From Agriotes lineatus (taxonomy: Eukaryota; Arthropoda; Insecta; Coleoptera; Elateridae): a stretch of 64,000 bases of DNA. Under the pieces are notes generated by a model that ran no database searches, was not told the DNA's origin, and saw nothing but the letters and a program-made list of their open reading frames with translations. The stretch covers positions 21,591,224 through 21,655,223 of the forward strand of contig OW679202.1 of NCBI GenBank assembly GCA_940337035.1, written 5' to 3'. Positions 43,531 to 54,199 of the stretch are shown piece by piece (positions within the stretch are counted from its first letter, which is position 1; each line of letters starts with the position of its first letter). The translations under genes were made by a program, and so were the position numbers.

Positions 43531-44640
43531 ATGTTTGGTAATCCAAACATAGGCGTGCAATATGGCAATCCACAAAATTCCGTACAATTTGTAAATTCAC
43601 AAAATGCTTACAATCAACCTCAAAACAATTCCATGTACCACTAACTTATTCCACCACAGTATCAAAATCAGTCACAGATACCTATGCAAATGACTTCACA
43701 ACAAACATATCCTCCTTTACCACAAATTCAAATATCACAACAGCAACAAAACCTGTACTAATCACAATTTCAGGCTAAATCAGAAAACACAACACCAATG
43801 CAAATTAACAACGAGTCAGATTGGCAAGTACAAAACTCGAGAAAACAACGACGCAGCTCTGACCAACCAAGAGTTACAAAACAAAAAAAGCTGGAGGATT
43901 ACTGGTTAAGTGCACCAGAAACTTCAAACAAATACCAACCAGTAGAAGATGACAACAGTGAGGAAAAAGACCAATCTTCGGATAATATAAAACCCTTCCC
44001 CCATATTTGTACACGGAGTAAACAATTTGAAACCCTTCACAGAGATGTTAACTGAATAAACTAAAGCCAAGTACACGATTAAATTAGAGGGGAACACACA
44101 AGCCAAGGTACAACTAAACAGTGACAAAGACTACAGTACTATAATCAAAATCTTAAAAGAAAAAAAAATACTGAATTTCACTCATTCCAACTTAAGCGAG
44201 ATAGAACATTTCGAGTCGTCCTGCGTGGTATGCATCCTTCAGTTGACATAAAAGATCTCACTAAAGAAATCAACAATTACGGACATACTGTAATAAGTAT
44301 CCATAATATTAAACACAGAGTCCGAAAAACTCCTCTACCTATATTCTACGTCCAGATGCAACAAAAAAATCTAATACATCGAATTTCTCATGTACATAAA
44401 AATCAAATTCGAGCCCACTCATGTCAAACGGGAGGTACTCCAATGTCTCAAATGTCAAAGGTATGGACATACAAAAAATGTTTGTCATCGAAAAGCAAGA
44501 TGTGCAAAATGTGCCGGAGAACATCTAATAAAGGATTGCGTAAGAAAACAAAGAAGCGAAAATGTCAAGTGTGTTAATTGTCAAGGGAATCGCCCAGCTA
44601 ATTACAGGGGCTGCGAAATTGCTAACGACATACAAAGATG
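43531..44640 (+). pseudogene. Jockey ORF1 (gag-like nucleic-acid-binding protein)
   Basis: The ATG at 43531 sits in a good initiation context (GCCACCATG). The N-terminus is Gln/Asn-rich (MFGNPNIGVQYGNPQ, then a stop). NNESDWQVQNSRKQRR and TKQKKLEDYW follow. The frame 44230-44400 holds LRGMHPSVDIKDLTKEINNY and TPLPIFYVQM, the conserved pre-knuckle domain. A frameshift leads to CLKCQRYGHTKNVC, CAKCAGEHLIKDC and CVNCQGNRPANYRGC, three CCHC-type zinc knuckles, in 44390-44641. ORF1 proteins coat LINE RNA. At least three stops and one frameshift are present. Confidence 0.9.
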
Positions 44641-44786
44641 AATATATAAGTCAATAACGAACAATCAAACCAGAATGTCTGCACCAGTCAAAATAATAAT
44701 AACATTGAAAAAATGATGTGTAAACTCATGGAAAGAATGGATACCATGCTTAACCTACTCACGACCGTAATATCAAAAATCTCAAA

Positions 44787-45985
44787 ATGTCCTTTTTTCT
44801 CAAGATAGCACTCTGGAATGCCAACGGCTTGGCACAGCACTGTCAAGAAGTCACATTTCTAAAACACCATAAGATTGATATTATGATTATTTCAGAATCA
44901 CGTTTTATCAACCTAAACTATATAAAAATCCCAAAATACAATATTTACACAACTAATCACGCAGATGGCACTGCACACGCCGGCACTGCAATCATAATAA
45001 AATCAGCTATAAAACACCAAGAAATTCAAAAATATCAAGAACATCTTCAAGCCACAAGCATATCAGTAATATTAAACAGCTGAGAGGTTATTATTTCAGC
45101 GGTATACTGCCCTCCCAAACATTCTATTAAAAAAGAACAATTCCAATCCTTCTTTAATACCCTCGGACCTAGATTTATAGCAGGAGGTGACTTCAATTCA
45201 AAACATCAGGAATGGGGATCCAGAATCACTCTAACGCGCGGCAGAGAAATACACAATGCAATGAGGGAAAATAACCTACAGCACCTTTCAACCAGTGAAC
45301 CAACATACTGGCCATGGGACTCCCATAAAATCCCTGACTTGCTATATTTCTGTATTATAAACGGAATACCAATAAACTACTTAAAAGCAGAATCATGCAT
45401 AGATCTGTCTTCTGATCATTCACCGCTTCTCGTCACATATTACACCCAAACTACCAAACTCCTGAAGCCTCCTAAATTTCACAGTAAGAAGACAAACTGG
45501 GATTATTTTAGAGAGTTGGTAAATGAAAGAATAAACTTAAATATACCACTGCAAACAACCACTGATATATACGAAATAGTAGAACACTTCAACTCAGTAC
45601 TTCAGCAATCATCATCGGATGCAACACCTGACTATCAAGAAGCGGAGGTTCAAGAATCTATTCCTATAATTATTAAACAAAAAATAGCAGAGAAAAGAAA
45701 ACTAAGACGAATTTGGCAAAACACGAAGCATCCTAGGGACAAAACCAAGCTCAATGCAGCAATCAGAGAACTGAAATCAAAACTGCAAGAATTAAAAATT
45801 CAGGGAATCCAAGACTACTTGATAAAACTGTCACCAACAGAAGACACCAACTACTCCCTATGGGAGGCCACAAAGAAGCTAAAATGACCCCAGTTAATCA
45901 TTCCGCAAATTCGAACAACAAATGGCACCTGGGCAAGATAACCTGTTGAGAAAGCAAATGCCTTCGCCTTAATTATTTCAAAAAT
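44787..45985 (+). pseudogene. Jockey ORF2 N-terminal part: APE endonuclease and linker
   Basis: Begins MSFFLKIALWNANGLAQHCQ at 44787, shortly after ORF1. Motifs follow: DIMIISESRF, GTAHAGTAIIIK, a TGA at 45081-45083 (probably from TGG), then AVYCPPKHSIKKEQF, RFIAGGDFNSKHQEWGSR (GDFN) and SSDHSPLLVTY (SDH). The 208-codon frame 45261-45887 covers the rest of APE and the linker (LRRIWQNTKHPRDKTKLN, YSLWEATKKLK). A second TGA and QIRTTNGTWAR, ANAFAL end it; no RT follows. Catalytic motifs look intact. Confidence 0.92.
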
Positions 45986-48900
45986 GTAAGAATGTAACTA
46001 TATTTCAAATTCTTAATTTTGTGACTTTATTGAATTAACAATTTGGTTCACGTAGCTTATTGTCTGTTAAACCTAAAGAGCTATTAATACTACTCCAGCT
46101 GAGCTCTGTTCATGGTATCGAAATTGTTCACCATGTACAGATGAATCAAAAGTTGAAAAAAGAGAAACTCAATTTAGTAAATGTTTTAGTAAGTGTTCTT
46201 AAATGAATTGCAGTAAAGTTACTTGATCTCATTGTGATGCATAGTGAATATAGTAAATGAAAAACATATCTAAAATGTAATTGATACCTTTCAACAACAT
46301 AGGAGGTTCCTCGATATGATAGTTAAAATATTTATCGAAACGGACTTGTAGACTTATGAATAAGCACTATTAATTTTGTAAGTTACTAATGTTCATCTGA
46401 TGGATTATCACCCCATAACAATATCTTAAGAGTTTATCTTATCGACACGTTCGGAATCTCGGGTACGAATTAATCTTTCCGTTTTACGTGGCTCCGCTGT
46501 ATCGTATACTTTTAAATTAATTTCGGAATCTCTCTCTCTCTCTCCCCCTTTCCCTTTTAATTTTTAGTTGTACACACAAATGTGTTTGAAGAACACATTA
46601 ACAAATTATAATCTTAAATACTATAAATAAATTATTCGATCGCTATATTAATGTTCTGCTAATATGGACTCACCCATCGCAGTCAAGCGGGAAAACTGTA
46701 GTTTCCTCTTAAAAAATCGACGGAAAAGTGACACACGTTCGATTCTTCCTCATTTTTCTTAGTTCGGAGGCGCATTCCTTTTGCTGGTGTTCGCGTCGCA
46801 CTTATCTGTGTGAACAATCACTAACCGCACAAGTGATGAATATTTGTAAAAGTTTAAACATGCCTTGGAAGCGAATTGATGCAATTAGAAGGAGGTCGTT
46901 AAGCGTGTTGCGCTTGTTACAGTTTTCGGCCCATGCGGAAGCTTTTACCACCACTACTAATTATTGTCACGCAATGCCAAGACAAATCACCGGATATCAA
47001 TTTAACGAAGAGGAAAATTGGTAAGCCGATAAAGTTACCAAATATCACGACAGCGATCGCCTTGCAGTGTCTGTTTACATATAAATCGAATGTTTCGCGG
47101 CAAAACACGATATTTTGGTAGCTAAGGCAATCATAAGCCTGGCAATTGTCCCTCGTTAATTAATAGCACAACCGCATATGCGCAGATCGCCAACAACTTG
47201 TGGCCAGTTTGTTAACAACTAATGAAGTTAATGAGGTTCGTCAGCGAAGTGAAGCTGCTTCTTGCTGATAGAAGCTAGATGTTCGACTTGTTTTATAAGA
47301 ACGCCAATTTGTACCATGCGTGAAAACAGCCCGCTTGCATAACGTTTCCAAAACGGTTGTTAAATAAATACTTGGGCTACGTCGCCTTCTAACTTTAAAC
47401 CTTGACCCCTACATTAGTAGCATCGAATTGCAATTCTCACGATAAACGTTCAGGCATATCTATGAGTAACTAAATAAACTTACAGAGAAAGAGAGAGATA
47501 CTCATAAACACAACATTTGCAACAAAGAGGGATTAGATATGTAGGTTAGGGAAACTCCCACTTGCTTCATTTAGTTTATAGGATTATAGGTGAATTATAA
47601 TATATTTTCGTCAACTTGTGTTGTAGCATTCAACAAATTGTCCAAAAATAAATTCATCCTATAAACAGTTATGTATTCTTCATTGTTTGTAGCTTAGTTT
47701 TGTATGCTGCGACGGAACATTATAGTGTACAGATTTTTACAATTTTAACTTCGTTTCTTTATTAAATACGTATATAACACTATACAATGTATAAAGTGTT
47801 ATAGAAATAGATGCTTTGATTTTAGTCAAGAGGATACGTTAAATAAAATAACTTGTCCCCCCCCCCCCAATTTAACGAGTCGCTCGTATTCTTCACTTAT
47901 TTCTAAATCTATACGAAATGATCTGGTTTTATTAAGAAAAACTTATAAAAGTGAAAGTCAGAGCGAGCAAATAGTTCATTAATAGCAAAATTGTTGTTAC
48001 ATTATGTCAATGTGAATAGTAGAGTAAAGCTGCTGAGTGGTGTAAAGGTATTTTAATGGAAAATCTTTTCCAGTTCTCTTGGACTTAGGAAATATTTTGT
48101 GAAAAACTGGTACATAGGAAATGTATTCCATTTAGTGAGTTCTATAACCAATTAAAATGAAAGCACATATTTCTGTAACAACCTGTATGACCGAAATATT
48201 TTATTAGCGCGATTTTCAAAACTCTTATCCAATATCATACAAAAATTGTGTGTTGAATCTGATCAATGTACAGCATTATCAATACAATTTGCTGTTTCAA
48301 ATATTAAAAATTTACTTCTTGCACAAATGGCCATTGATTCGTTTGAATTCAAACATTTCCTGTACTTCAGCTATATTTGTCTCCACAGTCGTTCTATATA
48401 ATCATTTTATTGACGTAATCCGCAATCCTATGCCCATCAGCTGCAGACAAATTGATATCTGCATACGTGGCAGTGAATATACTTGAAGCATTTATTTCAA
48501 ATGTATAAAGAGAAAATAATATGGGTTCCAGAATACTGCCACTTTATGTCAACATACTATTCGACTTTGTCTCCTGCTCTTTAAATAACTTTCAAAACTT
48601 AACAAAATGCTTTTAATTTGCCCAATAACATATCATTTTCCACATCAAATATTTTGCTTTTATCTAATTAAATAAGAAGAAGTTGAAACTTTAAATACTT
48701 TCATGAGGGTGGTGTGATCCATGGTTTTTTTCAAAATTCCAACTGCGTTAAAGGCAGTTCATAAAATGTTTTACATGTGCCTTAGTCTGTTTACCAACAA
48801 ATTTATGAATTGTGTTGGTTAGTTATAACAGGAAATGAACTCAAAAGTGTAATGTTTGTTTGACTGATATCTGGAATTTTTAGATAGTAGAATATATTGA

Positions 48901-49044
48901 TCTTAAATTTTCCCACTGATTAGGAAATTTGCCATCTCGCAGGGTTGTGTTTATCATATCTCGAATTTGATCAATGCAATATAGAATAACAAGTTTAATG
49001 TCCTCAATCCGCTTTCATAGATTCCGACTGCATATACCTCTGCA
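45986..49044. other. Non-coding stretch, nothing clearly recognised
   Basis: Contains a (TC)n tract at about 46529-46545, a poly-C run at 47858-47868, and a less AT-rich part at 46680-47420 whose open frames (46728-47024 and 46933-47121) show no domain. That part could be an unidentified repeat, or a host-gene or regulatory fragment. Confidence 0.45.
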
Positions 49045-49370
49045 CAGGGGTGTCTCTAACTTACTACCGCCCACGTGCAAAGTCTCAAGTCCCCTCTGGG
49101 TTGTGGATTAGGTGGTTAGGAAAGGTATGTGATGAGTGCTGAGTGAAACTAAATACAAAACCATTTCTAATAGAAACCACACACTTTTATTTATTACTAA
49201 TCTTATACTATTAAAATATCGATTACAATATTAAAAGTGATATAATATTTTTCAACAATCAAATTCGACTTTTCTTGATTTTATTATTGAAAATTATTTC
49301 ACAATGATATTTATATCTATGTTAATGTCGTTTTCAATACTAATTATAGCTAGATTTGGTAGCCTTTCTT

Positions 49371-50669
49371 TTGTCATACTTGATCTTGATAATTTTTTAT
49401 AATTTTTAACATAGAAAATAATCTTTCACCCTCAGCAACAGTGACAGGTAATGTTAAATAAATGCGTAACGCAATCGTTAAATTTGGGAATGTGCTAATT
49501 ATATTATTTTTAAACAAATATTTCAAAGCATCTACTAAAGATGCGGTAGATTTTGGAAACGTCGGGAACATCTCTGTTTCATTCTGTAATCGACTGCATT
49601 TATGTTCGAATGATTCGTTCCAAAATCTGTCAATTTGTTTTAAAATTCGCGGAGTATTTCAGTTTATCATGGGACTCTAAGTTTGCTGAAGTGTGAAGAC
49701 TATGTAAAATAGAGAAACAACTATTGTAATCGCTTAGTAATTAGAAACCTTTCATCTAATTTAGTTATGGCGGTGTCTAATAGAAGAAAGTCAAAATTAA
49801 CTTTAAAGTGTAATTCTGGATTTTGTATAGCATCGTCTTTACCTTCGTAATCAAATATACCGATTGCTGGGAAACTAATCTCAAAATCAAATTCTTCAGC
49901 AATGACTTTTGATTCATTTAGCATTTTTCTATTAGCTGAGTTTGTTCGATGTTCACTTAAGTATTGTTTTACTTCTTCTAAGATTTTAACAGCCTCTGGA
50001 AGTATCATAATAGATTACTGGATAGTTTCACTTACAATATTAATTTTTAATAAAATACGATATCAAATGACTAACGAACAAATTTGTATGACTTTATTTT
50101 TGAAATCAACGAATTTTCCAAGTTTTTTATGTCATTGTCCCTGTTTGAATCAATATAAATAAAAAACAAAAAAACATATATTTTTCCAAATTAAAACAAA
50201 CGGCTTTCACGGCGTCAATTCTGCTTTCCCATCGTGTATCGGAAAGTGGCTTTAGAATTAAAATGGGAAGTTCCTTCTTTAAGATTTGCCACCGCGACGT
50301 TGACTCCGAAAAGAATGAATAGTTATTGGACAATGACAAAAAATTGGTGACTTCCAACGACGTTTTTGCAGCAGCATTTACAACTCAATTAAGACTATTT
50401 TCGTTTATAAGCCAATTATTTTGCCTTTCATATTAGCACCATTGTCATAACATTGGCCGCACGTTATATTAATATGAATATTTAAGTTAAAAAAATAAAT
50501 AAAAACATAGTTAATCACTATCCTGTTGTCTCAGTAATAGAACAAAATCCAAGAAAATGCTCTCTTATCTTAACATGTTTTGTTGAGGGATTCAAATAAA
50601 CAAATCTAAAAACTACTGTAATTTCTTCCTCATAACTGATGTCTGGTATACAATTTAAAATAATAGAAA
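49371..50669 (-). pseudogene. hAT transposase, core and C-terminal half (ZMYM1-like)
   Basis: From 50669 down: FSIILNCIPDISYEEEITVV, a segment like FVYLNPSTKHVKIREHFLGF, then RAANVMTM and DNGANMKGK-type pieces (the QCYDNGANMKG region of ZMYM1-type hAT proteins, with a catalytic Asp), KTSLEVTNFLSLSNNYSFFS, STSRWQILKKELPILILKPL, SDTRWESRIDAVKAV (50127-50357), ILEEVKQYLSEHRTNSANRK and DDAIQNPELHFKVNFDFLLL (49721-50008). The end, 49374-49571, is TFPNLTIALRIYLTLPVTVA, EGERLFSMLKIIKNY, the dimerisation domain. Frames change several times. Confidence 0.88.
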
Positions 50670-50699
50670 AATATTGAATAACGTCGGTTGCGTCAGTTG

Positions 50700-50880
50700 C
50701 TGGATGGACTGAGTAGCTCAGTAGCTGGCGTTGCCGGTCTCAAGCCCGGGTAAAGGAGTAGGGTTGGGAGTGTGGGCTAACTACCCTGTCCCGTAAAACA
50801 CGCAAGTTAAGAAGACTACACAACAAAACTGCCAAACAGAACGAAAACGACTCGAGCAAAGAAAGAAGGACAACGATTTA
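50700..50880 (+). promoter_or_regulatory. tRNA-like leader of the RTE LINE (possible internal Pol III-type boxes)
   Basis: GAGTAGCTCAGTAGCTGG resembles an A box (TRGYNNANNGG) and CCGGTCTCAAGCCCGGG, about 25 bp later, is a weak B box with a CCGGG/CCCGG-type stem. The spacing is shorter than in a tRNA. The segment then leads through GC-rich sequence to the endonuclease start. It may be a promoter acquired from a SINE or the source of SINEs. Confidence 0.4.
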
Positions 50881-50990
50881 GTATTTGCAACATGGAATGT
50901 CAGAAGTCTGCATAGGGTCGGAGCTATGCAGCAATTACAACAAGAACTAATCAGATATAGAGCAGATATTGCAGCAATTCAGACAATCCG

Positions 50991-52215
50991 TGTAATGTAA
51001 CCTCTTCTCGGCCCACGTTGTGAAGCCAAATTTATAATAACACAATAGCCTTTTTATATATCTAACCGCACTTGAGGTGCCAAATTTGTAATATATCTCC
51101 TTCTCAGCCCCACGTTGCAAGCTAACTTTCTAATATATCACTCCCTCGCTGTGTTATTACTATTAATATTAAGTTAAACATACCCTTTTATTATTAACAA
51201 GACGCAGTATCAGGTATACCTCCTTATGTACTTATCTTACTTCTTAATGAAATATATAGAAATTGACGTATCTCATTAATCAATCTGACACTTTGAATTA
51301 TATCATGTGCTTATAGTTTTTTAATACCTCGGCTAGTCAGTTTAATAAGCAATGGGAATCCTTGCTCACAGCTGGATGGGTAAATGTTTAACTAACAACT
51401 TCTTATTGTAGTTGAAGACTGAATTACTTTAAAATATAATAATACACTCTTTAGGTACTATACAAAATTAAATTCATTGACATTATAAAAATTAAATAGA
51501 ATTGTCAAAATATTGTAATCAAATGTTTAAAAATCCAAACTTGATTTAAATTCTGATTCTAAAATAACCGAAACCAAAAAATGTAAATTTCAAATTATAA
51601 TGACCGTCGAGTACTCGAATCACTATTAAAATTTAGAAAATTAATTATTCTAAATTAATTTCTAAATATATAATTACAATTATTTAAATGATTTGCCGCA
51701 CCAAACTTCCTATATATTTCTTAATATTTCGTAAGAAATGGGCTCTAACCTTCTGATAGTATCTCTTGTACCTGAGTGTGTTATATCAGCTCCTAACTGG
51801 ATGATAGTCAGCAAACACCTCCTTGGGTTGTTCCCGACCAAATAAAAACTCGTTGCAGCTTCTTGACCCCCTTATTATGTGGATAGACAGTTCAACAGCA
51901 TACCACAAACACTCACTTGCACTTTTTTACTGGTTTCGCAGTAAAATAACACTTTAAATGGCTTCAAACAATCTTAAATTCTATTTTGAATAATACTTGT
52001 GACCCACAGTCAAATTTGATCTTAAAGAATACTATATTGCTATTACGTATCAAATCTTTAATTATTATTCTTCACAATTAATGGGAATTTAACCCTTAAC
52101 GTGACTATTCATCTCCGATTATCAATTCATGGTATTTTTACTACTTGATATGTAAACAACAACTCTGGTTGCCCATTACAACCCCACCAGTTAAAACATA
52201 CAACTGTTACATCAC
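50991..52215 (-). mobile_element. Probable LTR-derived insertion in the LINE
   Basis: It interrupts the endonuclease frame. The ends are TGTAATGTAAC and GTTACATCACA, imperfect inverted TG...CA termini as in LTRs. Near the left side a unit resembling CTCGGCCCCACGTTG...GCCAAATTTGTAATA occurs about three times (50999, 51104 and, partly, 51141). Read on the minus strand this is TTGGC...CAACGTGGGGC-like, as in primer-binding sites next to the end of some insect LTRs. No ORF and no clean target duplication. About 1225 bp. Confidence 0.55.
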
Positions 52216-52837
52216 ATGATACCCATTGGATATCTGGATATTGTTAAATTAAATTCATCATTCATACGGTATGTTGCATTACATCGGATGGAAAGAGAAA
52301 GAAGTCATGGATTTCAAACATGTTACAATATTTAACAGCGGAAACACAATTAACACATTAGGTACAGGCTTTCTAGTAAGCAGAAAAGCAAAACATCTGG
52401 TAAGAGATTTTAAAGCAGTAAGCGAAAAGATATGTACTCTGCGAATAGAAGGAGAAAGGAATAATATAACATTTATTAACTGCCAGGCACCAACAGAGGA
52501 GGCAGATGAAGAGACAAAAAAAGTTTTTACGAGATGCCAGAGAACGTAACCAGTGTATTTCATCAAAGAGATGTGAAAATAATTTTAGGAGATATGAATA
52601 CCAAAATAGGTAAAGAAATAGAGTTTGAGGAAGCCATAAGACAACACAACAAGCACGATACGAGCAACGATGATGTAATTAGAATAATTGATGTCGTAAT
52701 TGGTAATGGTTATGACTATCAAAAAGCACCTGCTTGCCATGTAGAACCATACATAAGGAGACATGGCAATCACCCGATGAGAATACAAAAAACCAAATCG
52801 ACCACGTACTGATTGATAAAAGACATGCACTTAACAT

Positions 52838-54135
52838 TGTAATATTTTTGCTAGATCCCTTTATGAAGGGTGCCACACTTTGTGCCTCGGATTAGCTCTA
52901 GTCGAAGAATTGTCCTTTCAGCTCAACTCTATGATAGATCAATTATAACACCAGCTAACATTCAGAATTAAATATGTTTTTAAATAAATACATTAATAAA
53001 TTAATATGAAATGTAAATTACACAAGATACAGGGCTGCTAATGAGGGGTTGTTTGAGTTGCTGAACGGGGATGTAACTTCAGTCGTATGGAAGTATCACG
53101 GACTCGCTGGGCACGCTCGATACAAAGTAGGTCGGATTGTGTACTGAAGATCCCCGCAAGTCGATTCTGTTAGAAGCGGCTGTAGACCTTTTGTAGCAGT
53201 TGATATAACCAAATGTTTACAACAATGGTCGCTGCAAATACTTCGGATTAAAAGTGCGGTTCTGCAGGTTACCTGTGTGTAGCGGTTTGCTTAAGCACTG
53301 CCGGAAGAACGATGGGGCCGGCTTCTAGCGGAGAAATTTGCCGATGGCCGGGAATCAAATTTCGATGCAGCGGTGACCTCGGAGTTCCGTCATTGGAATG
53401 GCGGGGCGCCAGAACTAGGATGTCTTCACGTACGGACTTCCGGGGTGCAGGCAGCTGGTTTTGCAGATGGGTGCCTTATCTCGAGATCTTCTGGGGTCGG
53501 TTACTGGCAGACGGCTGCAGCGGTAGAAAATCTCGGATTGGCTCTGGTTTCGGGCGATCATGGGCAAAATAGCAGCGGTGATCTTGTTCGGTGGATTACG
53601 GAAAAATAAATATACGGGTGCCGCAGTCTCGGCTTGTAATTAACGGCGATCTGGTTATACAGGATGCAGGGAAAATTAATTCACAGGGGCCGCGGTCTCG
53701 GCTTGTAATTAACAGCCGTTGGGTTCAGTAAAGTTCACTAGGTTGCGGGAATATCCTCACGGGCTGACAAGCGCTACCAGCACCATAAGGACCTTTGTAT
53801 TTGATTTCCCTTTACTTAGACAGTAACGCTACCAGAGTAAAGGGGAATCATTTCAGGTAAGGCAGGGAAGGATCTCAGGTTGAAATCTCTGTCGGGAGCT
53901 GCCATGTGTTCCTTTTTATACGCTCCGTGACCTCTTGTCGGCGTACGAACTCCCTACTCCACTGGAGGGGAAAACACTCTTGCGTAAGTTTTAAGTGGTT
54001 TGCATATCGGCTGCCGGCTTCCATTATCACCTCCTAGCGCGGCGGCGAGATGCAAACGTTCGATAATGCGATGGATTAAATTCTGAATACTTTTTAGGTA
54101 TCCTTAGAATTTAAATTCAGGAGCGAAGCGTTACA
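52838..54135. mobile_element. Solo LTR with 4-bp target-site duplication
   Basis: The sequence starts TGTAAT, ends GTTACA (inverted TGTAA/TTACA) and is flanked by ACAT at 52834-52837 and 54136-54139. Removing it and one ACAT rejoins the LINE frame as L-N-I-M-D-I-R-S-W-R. Length 1298 bp, no ORF or internal retroviral-type domain, much more GC-rich in the middle (53040-54060) than the surroundings. It contains a 69-bp-period pair (CCGCRGTCTCGGCTTGTAAT at 53621 and 53690). These are the features of a solo LTR left by recombination of a Ty3/gypsy- or BEL-like element. Confidence 0.9.
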
Positions 54136-54199
54136 ACATTATGGACATAAGAAGCTGGCGCGGAGCAGACATATACTGAGATCACTTCCTGGTAAAGTG

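Larger units (their letters stand above)
43490..45985 (+). mobile_element. 5' half of a Jockey-like LINE
   Basis: ORF1 with zinc knuckles and ORF2 with APE endonuclease and linker follow in order on the plus strand. The element stops at about 45985, before any RT block. This is unusual because LINE copies normally lose the 5' end. Lesions are moderate. Confidence 0.88.
50880..54195 (+). pseudogene. APE endonuclease of the RTE LINE, interrupted twice
   Basis: Starts with FATWNVRSLHRVGAMQQLQQ and RADIAAIQ, then the first insertion (from 50991). It resumes at about 52216-52265 and reads WKEKEVMDFKHVTIFNSGNT, NTLGTGFLVSRKAKHLV, CTLRIEGERNNITFINCQAP, a frame change, then KIILGDMNTKIGKE (equivalent to GDFN) and QKTKSTTY (or QIDHVLID in another frame). 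After the solo LTR it continues DIRSWRGADIYSDH-like (with a stop) HFLVK. The catalytic GDFN is GDMN here. Without the solo LTR the frame is continuous at that junction. Confidence 0.88.

Noticed and set aside
46728..47121. Host coding exon
   Set aside because: Frames are open and less AT-rich, but without recognisable protein or splice-supported structure.
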